Source: 9FT-COMBO-48-23 sp964400675
GTDB taxonomy: Bacteria > Chloroflexota > Dehalococcoidia > GIF9 > UBA5629
Direction: 5' to 3'
DNA: 34,530 bases
NCBI GenBank assembly: GCA_964400675.1
Contig: CAYNVO010000013.1
Location: forward strand, 1 to 34,530
Shown piece after piece: positions 14,763 to 21,644 of this stretch. Positions within the stretch are counted from its first letter, which is position 1. Each line of letters begins with the position of its first letter. The translations under genes were made by a program, and so were the position numbers. The notes below the pieces were generated by a model. The model was not told where the DNA came from, ran no database searches, and saw only the letters and a list, made by a program, of their open reading frames with translations.

Positions 14763-14804
14763 ACGGACAACCCTGCTAAAAACTTATTGTAAGGAGATTT
14801 AATT

Positions 14805-15668
14805 ATGGTTGAGGCTAAAGTTGGCATTATCGGCGGCAGCGGTCTGTACCAGATCGAGGGTATGACCGAAGCCAGGGAAATAAGGGTAAAGACGCCCTTT
14901 GGCGACCCCAGCGACGCTATCACGCTGGGCAAGCTGGAAGGCGTGCAGGTGGCTTTTCTGCCCAGGCACGGCAGGGGGCATCTCATCAGCCCCAGCGAGC
15001 TGCCGGCAAAAGCCAATATCTACGCCATGAAGACGCTGGGCGTGGAATACATACTCTCCGTAGCCACAGTGGGCAGCCTCCAAGAGAAAATCAGACCTCT
15101 GGACATAGTTATACCCGACCAGATTATCGACCGCACCTTCCTCAGGGACAATACCTTTTTCGGCAAGGGCATAGTGGGGCATGTCGCCTTTGCCGACCCT
15201 TTCTGCCCGGTGCTCGGCGATGTGCTCTACGATTCGGCACGCGAACTGGAGATACGGGCGCATGACGGCAGCATCTGTATAGTCATGGAAGGTCCGCAGT
15301 TCTCCACCAGGGCTGAGTCAGAGCTATACCGCTCCTGGGGAGCACACGTCATCTACATGACGGGCTTGCCGGAGGCTAAGCTGGCTCGTGAGGCGGAAAT
15401 CTGCTACGCCACCATGGCGGTGGTAACCGACTACGACTGCTGGAAAGAGACTTACGAGGTTGTGTCTGTGGACATGGTTGTAGACAATCTGAGGCGAGGC
15501 GTTGAGAACATCAAGCGGATATTGAAGCATGCCATAACCCATCTGCCCAAGGCGAGGAACTGCATTTGCGCCAGCGCCCTGAAAAATGCCATAATCACCT
15601 CCCCGGAGCTTATACCGGAGCAGGTTAAGAAAGACCTGGCACCGATTATCGGCAAGTATGTAAAATAG
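14805..15668 (+). CDS. mtnP: S-methyl-5'-thioadenosine phosphorylase
   Basis: A 287-residue protein with TAAGGAGATTTAATT before its ATG. It cleaves methylthioadenosine with phosphate to adenine and methylthioribose 1-phosphate, the substrate of the mtnA product. Family signatures run along the chain: VGIIGGSGLY, FLPRHGRGHLISPSELPAKA, ATVGSLQEKIRPLDIVIPDQ, MEGPQFSTRAESELYRSWGA, LPEAKLAREAEICYATMAVV and the catalytic TDYDCW. The segment preceding LPEAK reads YMTG where bacterial relatives commonly have GMTN, a small change near the active site. The length is normal. The MetE-like gene starts 8 bases after its stop, so the two are one operon for methionine recovery. Confidence 0.94.
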   Translation: MVEAKVGIIGGSGLYQIEGMTEAREIRVKTPFGDPSDAITLGKLEGVQVAFLPRHGRGHLISPSELPAKANIYAMKTLGVEYILSVATVGSLQEKIRPLDIVIPDQIIDRTFLRDNTFFGKGIVGHVAFADPFCPVLGDVLYDSARELEIRAHDGSICIVMEGPQFSTRAESELYRSWGAHVIYMTGLPEAKLAREAEICYATMAVVTDYDCWKETYEVVSVDMVVDNLRRGVENIKRILKHAITHLPKARNCICASALKNAIITSPELIPEQVKKDLAPIIGKYVK

Positions 15669-15676
15669 GTAAACCG

Positions 15677-16708
15677 ATGACATCAAAAATAGAGTTCAAT
15701 TGTCTGCCCACGGCAATAGGCAGCATGCCTCAGACCAACCCGGAAGAGGCATGTTCCCTGGTGGCTAAATATCTGCCTGACCTGCCCGCCTGGCCGCAAC
15801 TGCCGAAGCGCTCCCCATTGGAGAACATGTACGCCCAGTTCAGCGAAGGCTTCCCCGGGGTAGTGCTGGAGGGAGCTAAAGTCTACGTGGAACGCACGGC
15901 GGATTTCGACAGACAGCTGGAGAAGCTTTATAACGACGACCTGGAGCATAACACCGACGACTACGGCATAAGCGCCGAATACGCTTCCGGACTGCATGCT
16001 TTCCTGGCTCTCAGGGGAAAACATCCCCACATGGTCAAGGGGCAGATAACCGGACCCATCACCTGGGGGCTCTGCGTCACCGACAGGGAACAACGAGGCA
16101 TACTCTATGACGATCTGCTGGCTGAGGCACTGGCAAAGTTTCTGCGGCTTAAAGTCATGTGGCAGGAAAGCTTCCTAAGCCAGATTTCACCCCATACTAT
16201 CATCTTTGTTGACGAGCCTTACCTGACCTCGCTGGGCACAGCCTTCGTCTCCGTACCCAATGAGCAGGTAACAACCCTGCTGGAAGAGGTCTTAAGCGGC
16301 ATAGAGGGGCTTAAGGGAGTGCATTGCTGCGGCAGCACCGACTGGTCGCTGCTCCTGAAAAGCTCCACTGACATACTTAGTTTCGATGCCTATAACTACG
16401 CCGACTCGCTGAGCTGCTATCCCGCCGAGGTGAAAGCTTTTCTGGAGCGGGGCGGCAACATCGCCTGGGGCATTATCCCTAACACCGAAGAGGCTTCAGC
16501 CAAAGAATCAGTAGCCAGCCTGTATGACCGGCTCAGCGAAGCCATGGCGCCTTTTACCCGAGATGGCATACCTTTTAAGCAGCTCGTGGCTCAAGGGTTA
16601 TTGACTCCATCCTGCACGCTGGCGTCCATGTCCGATGAGGCTGCCATCCACACCCTGGACCTGCTGGCTGAGCTTTCGGCAAAGGTGAGGAGCAAGCACG
16701 GGGATTAG
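15677..16708 (+). CDS. MetE C-terminal-like methionine synthase family protein
   Basis: A 343-residue protein of the UROD/MetE-like TIM-barrel superfamily, starting 8 bases after mtnP. It lacks the N-terminal half of full-length MetE, as in short archaeal methionine synthases. Key positions fit a zinc-dependent methyltransferase: AIGSMPQTNPEEA at the start, VKGQITGPITWG, FVDEPYLTSL with Glu180, VHCCGSTDW with His216 and Cys218 as likely zinc ligands, and LTPSCTLAS with Cys313. The expected reaction is methylation of homocysteine to methionine. The methyl donor may be a corrinoid protein or a methyl-pterin and cannot be told from sequence. The pairing with mtnP supports a methionine-cycle role. 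Confidence 0.8.
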   Translation: MTSKIEFNCLPTAIGSMPQTNPEEACSLVAKYLPDLPAWPQLPKRSPLENMYAQFSEGFPGVVLEGAKVYVERTADFDRQLEKLYNDDLEHNTDDYGISAEYASGLHAFLALRGKHPHMVKGQITGPITWGLCVTDREQRGILYDDLLAEALAKFLRLKVMWQESFLSQISPHTIIFVDEPYLTSLGTAFVSVPNEQVTTLLEEVLSGIEGLKGVHCCGSTDWSLLLKSSTDILSFDAYNYADSLSCYPAEVKAFLERGGNIAWGIIPNTEEASAKESVASLYDRLSEAMAPFTRDGIPFKQLVAQGLLTPSCTLASMSDEAAIHTLDLLAELSAKVRSKHGD

Positions 16709-16721
16709 TAACAAATCTTGC

Positions 16722-16873
16722 CTGTCATTGCGAGTCCTTCCGCTGAAGGACGTGGCAATCTCATCATGTCGTCCACGTGTGAGATTCTTCGGTCGCTGCA
16801 CTCCCTCAGAATGACAGGAGGATGGCAAGATTGCTTCGTCGCCCTTCCACGGAAGGGCTCCTCGCAATGACAG
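16722..16873. repeat. Nested palindromic element with perfect 13-base terminal inverted repeats
   Basis: The ends CTGTCATTGCGAG (16722-16734) and CTCGCAATGACAG (16861-16873) are perfect reverse complements. Inside them lie matching CCTTCCGCTGAAGGACG and CCTTCCACGGAAGGGC hairpins. At the centre is a member of another repeat family (GAGATTCTTCGG...CTCAGAATGACAGG). The structure resembles a REPIN, a doublet of REP sequences, that has hosted an insertion of a second family. Confidence 0.8.
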
Positions 16874-16911
16874 CATGGAAAAGTCGGCAACAGTTCCCTC
16901 AAGTGGTAGTG

Positions 16912-16947
16912 AAATAAAAGGGGGGCGATTTCTTACAATCGCCCCCC
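16912..16947 (-). terminator. Strong terminator of the surface-protein gene
   Basis: The arms GGGGGGCGATT (16920-16930) and AATCGCCCCCC (16937-16947) form a perfect 11-base stem with a 6-base loop. On the minus strand the stem is followed by TTTTATTTC, a classical intrinsic terminator. It lies 22 bases beyond the stop codon at 16969. Confidence 0.85.
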
Positions 16948-16968
16948 TGTCTTTCTAATGCGTGCTGA

Positions 16969-19170
16969 TTAGGTGCGGCGGACTAACAATACCACCAGAC
17001 TGGCAACGATTAGAATACCGATGGACACTAGAAGAATCAAGCCACCAGTTTTCGAGCCACCGTTTTCAGATGGGCTAGAAGAGGTACTGCTGCCGGCATT
17101 GAGTATGGTGAAGCTGCCGTTCTTGCCAAGTATATCTACGTTGTAAGTTCCGGGCTGAGCCTTGTTCACTGTAAATTCCACCGTCTGAATGCCCTGCGGG
17201 TCAACGCTGACCATCCGGTTTTGCTCCACCTGGCCGTTTATCTTGAGGGCGACGTTGAGCTGGCCGGTTTCACCACCGGTGTTGACCACGTTAGCGGTGA
17301 TGGTCACCGGCTGATTGGCATATGTCTGCTGCGGGTTGACGCTGACATACTGCGCCGAAAGCTGAGCCGGGCTGAACAGGTTGGATGGTTGCGCCATGGA
17401 TGGTGAAGCATTCGGATTAGATGGTGCTGCTGATGAATTCACTGTGAAACCACCAGTTAATGTTCCGGTGCCGAAAGTCGTGGTCACCGAGACATCCCTG
17501 GCTCCCGGGACAGCATTACCGGTGATGGTGATACCTGCCCTTATCTGTGTGTCGGAGTCAATCGCGAAGCTATTAACAATTATGCCGTCGCCGAAGCTTA
17601 CTGCTGTAGCCCCGGTGAAATTGATGCCTGTTATGATAGGACTGAGCGTTTGCCTCTGTATGCCGGAGTTCGGGCTTACCGCGGTTACAATGGGTGTTGG
17701 CATTGCCGGTCCGCCGGGGTCAATGATTGTACCGTTAGCGACGCCGTCAGCGTCTCCCAAACCTCCATCCATAAGCGTAAGCGTCAGCACATTATCGCCG
17801 TCATTATCACCCAGAAGGGAGGAGCAATCAACCCATTGCCCGTTAAGGCACTTCCAGTATTGTGTGCCTGCAGGCAATGGTGCAGGCAAGGTAATAGTCA
17901 CGGTTACTGTTTCACCCGGGTCGAGACCAAGTATGTTGAAGGAGAAAAGACCCTGCGGAAACTCTGTACCCTGCCGCGGGATGCAGGGGATTTCGGTCGG
18001 GGCCAAGGCGGTTAGCTTGGCAATCCCGCCAGCACTGGTGGAGAAGGTAGCCGTACCCGTTCCCGTGTTTACGGTATCTGTATCGGGCGGAATGAGGCGT
18101 GCATAGTGGAGAGAAAAGAGGCCGGCGGTGGCGTAGCTGATGTGGGGATAATCGCTGCTGTCCAGAGCTAGCGAGGTGGCTCCGACAAGACGCGGGTCCA
18201 CCGTCTCCGTTGCCCAGGCTGTGCCCGTCCAATGGGCATAGTGGAGGGAAGGCGCTCCCCCAGTCGCATAGCTGATGTGGGGGTAATCGTTGCTGTCCAG
18301 CGCTAGCGAGACGGAATGTAAATTATCGCTCCCGTCCACGGTCTGTATATCCCATACTCCATCCGTCAAACTGGCATAATGGAGGGAGCCAATGCCAACG
18401 CTAACGCCAATGCCGCCGGTGGTGTAGCCGATGCAAGGGCAATCGTTGCTGTCCAGCGCTATCGAGGTGGAATTCACAGGGCGCTCGTCCACGGTCTGTA
18501 TATCCCAGGCTCCGCCCGCCAAACAGGCATAGTGGAGGGAGGCAATGCCGCCGGTGCTGTAGCTGATGTGGGGGCGGTTGCTGCTGTCCAACGCTATCGA
18601 GGTGGCTATCGCCGGGCTCTCATCCAAGGTCAGCATATCCCAGCCCGTGCCCGTCGGCCAGGCATAGTGGAGGGAGCCCTCAGGGTAACCGAAGGTCGTG
18701 TAGCTGATGTGGGGATAACCGTAGCTATTCAGCGCTAGCGAGCAATCCCACGCATCACATTCCTCCACCGTCTCTTTCACCCAGGCTGTGCCTGTCCACC
18801 GGGCATAGTGGACTGATTGGCCGGTCAGGGTCGTGTAGCTGATGTGGGGATAATCGTTGCTGTCCAGCGCTAGCGAGGTGGCCCTCGCTGGGACATTGTC
18901 CACCGTCTCCTTTGCCCAGGCTGTGCCCGTCCATCGGGCATAGTGGAGGGAGTTGCCGAAGGTCGTGTAGCTGATGTGGGGGTAACCGTAGCTGTCCAGC
19001 GCTAGCGAGGTAGCCCACACATTGCCATCATCCACGGTCTGGATATCCCAGGCTCCGGCTGGGACGGCCGCCAGGGCGGGGCTTGTGGGCATAGCCATAG
19101 CACCCACTCCCAGAATCAAGGCCACCACCATCACCACCGACAAGTATCTCCAGGCTCTTAGCTTAGTCAT
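16969..19170 (-). CDS. Seven-repeat surface protein with IPT/TIG and CARDB-like domains
   Basis: A 733-residue protein starting at the ATG at 19168-19170, with AGGGGGTATGGA upstream. Residues 1-34 are a signal peptide ending near SPALA. Seven repeats of about 43-50 residues follow (about 35-355), each with W(D/A)xxTV(D/E), TSLALDS, YPHISY and SLHYA, a pattern resembling beta-propeller blades. Next comes an anchor-like region with DNDGDN, then an IPT/TIG domain (VTAVSPNSGIQRQTLSPII), then a CARDB-like Ig domain (VNPQQTYANQPVTITANVVN). The end is a Ser/Gly linker, a membrane helix (GGLILLVSIGILIVASLVVL) and RRT, a tail anchor. Probably a cell-surface adhesion or binding protein. The repeat number may vary by recombination, since the DNA units are closely similar. 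Confidence 0.87.
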   Translation of the reverse strand: MTKLRAWRYLSVVMVVALILGVGAMAMPTSPALAAVPAGAWDIQTVDDGNVWATSLALDSYGYPHISYTTFGNSLHYARWTGTAWAKETVDNVPARATSLALDSNDYPHISYTTLTGQSVHYARWTGTAWVKETVEECDAWDCSLALNSYGYPHISYTTFGYPEGSLHYAWPTGTGWDMLTLDESPAIATSIALDSSNRPHISYSTGGIASLHYACLAGGAWDIQTVDERPVNSTSIALDSNDCPCIGYTTGGIGVSVGIGSLHYASLTDGVWDIQTVDGSDNLHSVSLALDSNDYPHISYATGGAPSLHYAHWTGTAWATETVDPRLVGATSLALDSSDYPHISYATAGLFSLHYARLIPPDTDTVNTGTGTATFSTSAGGIAKLTALAPTEIPCIPRQGTEFPQGLFSFNILGLDPGETVTVTITLPAPLPAGTQYWKCLNGQWVDCSSLLGDNDGDNVLTLTLMDGGLGDADGVANGTIIDPGGPAMPTPIVTAVSPNSGIQRQTLSPIITGINFTGATAVSFGDGIIVNSFAIDSDTQIRAGITITGNAVPGARDVSVTTTFGTGTLTGGFTVNSSAAPSNPNASPSMAQPSNLFSPAQLSAQYVSVNPQQTYANQPVTITANVVNTGGETGQLNVALKINGQVEQNRMVSVDPQGIQTVEFTVNKAQPGTYNVDILGKNGSFTILNAGSSTSSSPSENGGSKTGGLILLVSIGILIVASLVVLLVRRT

Positions 19171-19194
19171 TCCATACCCCCTAAGTTGTGCTTA

Positions 19195-19235
19195 GACAAA
19201 AAGAAAAAACCTTAACTGCCGGCCTATGGGCAGTT
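19195..19235 (-). promoter_or_regulatory. Terminator-like hairpin in the leader of the surface-protein gene
   Basis: The arms AACTGCC (19214-19220) and GGCAGTT (19229-19235) form a 7-base stem. On the minus strand the stem is followed, after four bases, by TTTTTTCTTTTT. It lies only about 25-65 bases upstream of the start codon, and no other minus-strand gene lies upstream. It could be an attenuator controlling expression of the surface protein. Confidence 0.45.
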
Positions 19236-19302
19236 CTCCGCTATTCTTTCACACTCCCCCCCCGTTGTCAATGGGTCTGGGAGACTTTTGTATACCGTGT
19301 TA

Positions 19303-19473
19303 TCCCGAAATGAGATTCATCGTTCGCGGAGTTTATCCTGAGCTGGGGTACATTATTCGACAGGCTCAGAATGAGCGGGGGGGGGGGAGTCAGAACGAGC
19401 AGGGGTGAAGGGCTCCTTCAGAATGACAGGAAGATGGCGAGCTTGCTTCGCCGCTAGCGCTCCTCACGATGAC
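19303..19473. repeat. Extragenic repeat cluster with an 11-G run
   Basis: Degenerate GAGATTCATCG, GTTTATCCTGAG and ATTATTCGACAGGCTCAGAATGA half-elements are followed by an uninterrupted run of 11 G at 19377-19387. The cluster ends with GCTTGCTTCGCC...TCCTCACGATGACA. The gap 19171-19557 otherwise holds the leader hairpin and the promoter of the next gene. Confidence 0.7.
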
Positions 19474-19487
19474 AATGGTAGTGTAAG

Positions 19488-19516
19488 TTGAAATCTCAAG
19501 CTACTTAAGCGATAAT
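19488..19516 (+). promoter_or_regulatory. Sigma-70-type promoter of the histone-like gene
   Basis: TTGAAA (19488-19493) and GATAAT (19511-19516) are separated by exactly 17 bases, about 40 bases before the ATG at 19558. It is the best-matching promoter seen in the window. Confidence 0.6.
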
Positions 19517-19557
19517 ACAAGGCAAACTTAGGAAAGTGGTTTTATTAGGTGACAAAA

Positions 19558-20022
19558 ATGAATAAAAGTAAAAGAATGGCTATTCTGAAGCATCGCAAAC
19601 GCCGCAAGAAGCTGGAAGAGAGAAGGAAGGCTATAGCGCTGGCCGGTCTTACCGACGTAGCTGCTAAACCAGCAGCGGTGGCAGTTGCCGAGGCACCGCC
19701 AGCACCGAAGAAACCGGTAGCCAAGAAGAAGGCGGAAGCAGTAGCAGCCAAGCCAAAGGCAGCCAAAGCCAAAGCAGAAGCGCCAAAGGCAAAAGCTGTT
19801 AAAGCAAAAGCAGCTGAGGCAGCGCCCAAGAAGCCAGCGGCCAAGAAGAAGGCGGAAGCTGCGCCTAAAGCTGTAGCTGCCAAACCAAAGGCGAAAGAGG
19901 CTAAAGCGAAGGCGGAAAAACCAAAGGCAGCTAAAGCCAAGACAGCAGCACCAAAGGCAGCCAAGGCGAAGCCAGCAAAAGCAGAAGAGCCGAAAAAGCC
20001 TGCCCGAAAGAAGAAGACCTAA
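19558..20022 (+). CDS. Lys/Ala/Pro-rich histone H1-like basic protein
   Basis: A 154-residue protein. The ATG at 19558 is chosen because TAGGTGA lies at good spacing before it; the in-frame GTG three codons earlier overlaps that site. Residues 1-27 are dense in Arg and Lys (NKSKRMAILKHRKRRKKLEE). From about residue 37 to the end the chain is almost only Ala, Lys, Pro and Glu in imperfect KAKAEAPKA and PKKPAAKKKAEA units, as in eukaryotic H1 tails and bacterial Hc1/AlgP-like proteins. It is expected to be disordered and to bind DNA, possibly as a chromatin-like nucleoid factor. The THEP1 gene begins 14 bases later and is probably co-transcribed. Confidence 0.82.
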   Translation: MNKSKRMAILKHRKRRKKLEERRKAIALAGLTDVAAKPAAVAVAEAPPAPKKPVAKKKAEAVAAKPKAAKAKAEAPKAKAVKAKAAEAAPKKPAAKKKAEAAPKAVAAKPKAKEAKAKAEKPKAAKAKTAAPKAAKAKPAKAEEPKKPARKKKT

Positions 20023-20036
20023 GCCGCTTAGACTTA

Positions 20037-20549
20037 ATGGTTAATGTCTACCTCTTAACCGGTAGCCCGGGGACAGGCAAAACTACCGTCATCAGGCAGG
20101 CGGTAGCCATGTCTAAGGCTAAAGCCGGCGGTTTTTATACCGAAGAGATAAGAACCGGCGGGGCAAGGCAGGGCTTCAGGATTGTTGCCTTAGACGGTCA
20201 AGTCGCCACTCTGTCGCACGTCGACTTTCCCTGTCGCTATCGAGTAAGCAAGTACGGGGTCAACGTCCAGAACCTGGACAACGTCGGAGTCGCCGCCATC
20301 GACCGGGCGATAGAGGAAAGCGATTTAATAGTCATCGACGAAATAGGCAAGATGGAGCTTTTCTCGCCCCGCTTCAGAGAAGCCGTACTCAAGGCGATAG
20401 ACAGCGGAAAGAAAGTCCTGGGCACGGTCATGCTAAGCCCCAACCCTTTCGCCGATGGCATAAAACGCCACCCAAATGTCAAAATAATGGAGCTTACAAG
20501 AGCCAACCACGACCGGGTTCTGACAGAAATACTGAACTGGGTGAAATGA
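20037..20549 (+). CDS. Nucleoside-triphosphatase THEP1-like protein
   Basis: A 170-residue P-loop NTPase. The Walker A motif is LLTGSPGTGKTT at residues 6-17, and the Walker B is LIVIDEIGKMELFS, with the Glu-Ile-Gly-Lys-Met-Glu string typical of THEP1. GGFYTEEIR near residues 31-40 and FCRYRVSKYGVNV-like segments (here PCRYRVSKYGVN) also match. The family has broad NTP/dNTP hydrolase activity and a nucleotide-kinase-like fold; its physiological role is not established. It is most common in archaea, thermophiles and eukaryotes. The gene follows the histone-like gene closely and ends just before a repeat cluster. Confidence 0.9.
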   Translation: MVNVYLLTGSPGTGKTTVIRQAVAMSKAKAGGFYTEEIRTGGARQGFRIVALDGQVATLSHVDFPCRYRVSKYGVNVQNLDNVGVAAIDRAIEESDLIVIDEIGKMELFSPRFREAVLKAIDSGKKVLGTVMLSPNPFADGIKRHPNVKIMELTRANHDRVLTEILNWVK

Positions 20550-20570
20550 GAATTTCGAGCAGTTTGCCTC

Positions 20571-20765
20571 CGTCATGCGAGTCCTTCGCTCTTTGTCATT
20601 CTGAGCGTAGCGAAGAATCTCACCATGCTCCCCACCAAGATTCTTCGGTCGCCCAGTTTATCCTGATCCAGATCCTTCGTCGTCCTTCCAGGGAAGGACT
20701 CCTCAGGATGACAGGAGGAGGAGTCGAGATTGCCACGTCCTTCAGCGGAAGGACTCGCAATGACA
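20571..20765. repeat. Concentrically nested repeat cluster
   Basis: From outside in, the order is CGTCATGCGAGTCC...GGACTCGCAATGACA, then a GATCCTTCG...CTCAGGATGACA copy on the right side. At the centre left is TCATTCTGAGCGTAGCGAAG facing AGATTCTTCGGTCG. The outer family is the same as the ends of 16722-16873. Families appear inserted into one another. Confidence 0.75.
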
Positions 20766-20793
20766 AATAAACAACCTGTGAAATAGACTAAAC

Positions 20794-21315
20794 GTGAAAA
20801 TAACTCTTAAGCCGACAGGCAGCATTGATAACAACATACTGGAAGAGCTCAAGGAAAAGCTGAATCAAACCTTCGGCTGCCCCGTAGAGGTAACCCCGGA
20901 GGATATTAAGCTTGAGCAGGCATACAACTCAAAGCGGGGGCAATACCTGGCTTCGAAGTTGCTCGCCCGGCTGAAGAAATCAGGCGTGGCTAAAGATGAA
21001 AAGGTGCTTGGGATAGTTGATGCCGACCTTTATGCTCCCGGGCTGCACTTCATCTTCGGCCAGGCTGACATGATATCTGGAGTAGCCATCATCTCTTTAT
21101 GCCGCTTAAGGCAGGAATTGTACGAGTCGCCTCCGGACGAAGTCCTCTTCCTGGACAGAGCCATAAAAGAGGCGGTTCACGAACTGGGGCATACCTTTGG
21201 CCTGGAACACTGCAAAAACGCCAGGTGTGTCATGCACTTTTCCAACAGTCTGGCTGATACTGACTGGAAGCAGGCGGTGTTTTGTAGCCAATGTCGCCCC
21301 AAACTGATAAAATAG
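20794..21315 (+). CDS. amzA: Archaemetzincin family zinc metalloprotease
   Basis: A 173-residue protein starting at a GTG at 20794; no clear ribosome binding site is visible, so the start is the weakest part of this call. The extended zinc signature is complete: HELGHTFGLEHC with His129, Glu130, His133 and His139, then Cys140, Cys145, the met-turn Met147, and a final CSQC at 164-167. This HExxHxxGxxHC arrangement plus four cysteines binds a catalytic and a structural zinc in archaemetzincins. The N-terminal half carries KVLGIVDADLYAPGLHFIFGQA, also typical. Length is normal. The substrate is unknown. The family is common in archaea and patchy in bacteria, which suggests transfer at some point. 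Confidence 0.92.
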   Translation: MKITLKPTGSIDNNILEELKEKLNQTFGCPVEVTPEDIKLEQAYNSKRGQYLASKLLARLKKSGVAKDEKVLGIVDADLYAPGLHFIFGQADMISGVAIISLCRLRQELYESPPDEVLFLDRAIKEAVHELGHTFGLEHCKNARCVMHFSNSLADTDWKQAVFCSQCRPKLIK

Positions 21316-21362
21316 TCTAGTTTAAATCTCAACCCCTTGGGGAATGCCCGAAAATGTAGCCA

Positions 21363-21378
21363 CGAGGCTTTAGCCTCG
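21363..21378. repeat. CGAGGCT/AGCCTCG hairpin repeat
   Basis: A perfect 7-base stem with a 2-base nominal loop lies 47 bases after the archaemetzincin stop. It resembles another dispersed hairpin (GTAGCCACGAGGCTTTAGCC type) and might also act as a terminator, though no T-run follows. Confidence 0.5.
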
Positions 21379-21380
21379 GC

Positions 21381-21575
21381 CTGTCATTCTGAGAGAGCCC
21401 TTCGCCTTTGTCATCCTGAGGGAGCGAAGTGACCGAAGGATCTGGCTCAGGATAAACTGAGCGACCGAAGAATCCCCGATTTGTGGAGCCTAAGCTGGGC
21501 TGTGTGAGATTCTTCGCTGCGCTCAGAATGACAGGGGAGAGGGCTCAGAGTGACAGGGGAGAGGGCTCAGAGTGA
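21381..21575. repeat. Extragenic repeat cluster with a 22-base tandem pair
   Basis: Half-elements CTGTCATTCTGAGAG, TCATCCTGAGGGAG...GAAGGATCTGG and AGATTCTTCGCTGCGCTCAG alternate here. At the right end the 22-base unit TGACAGGGGAGAGGGCTCAG (plus AG) occurs twice in tandem, at 21529-21550 and 21551-21572, with a decayed third copy beyond. The gap 21316-21644 contains only these repeats, the preceding hairpin and the ribosome binding site of the thiolase gene. Confidence 0.75.
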
Positions 21576-21644
21576 CAATAAAGAAGCTCAGAATAACAAT
21601 GAAAATCACAGAACGACGGATAATAATTTAGGAGGTATAGACAT

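Noticed and set aside
14553..14792. A plus-strand frame overlapping the end of the TrkA_C gene and a repeat cluster
   Set aside because: It is composed of the end of the real gene in another frame plus repeat translation.
17381..18106. A 241-codon plus-strand frame opposite the surface-protein gene
   Set aside because: It is the antisense shadow of a repetitive, Thr/Val/Gly-rich gene; the minus-strand product has a signal peptide, domains, a binding site and a terminator.
19545..19964. An Ala/Phe-rich minus-strand frame opposite the histone-like gene
   Set aside because: It is the mirror of AAG/GCA-type codons; the plus strand has a clear promoter, a ribosome binding site and a downstream operon partner.
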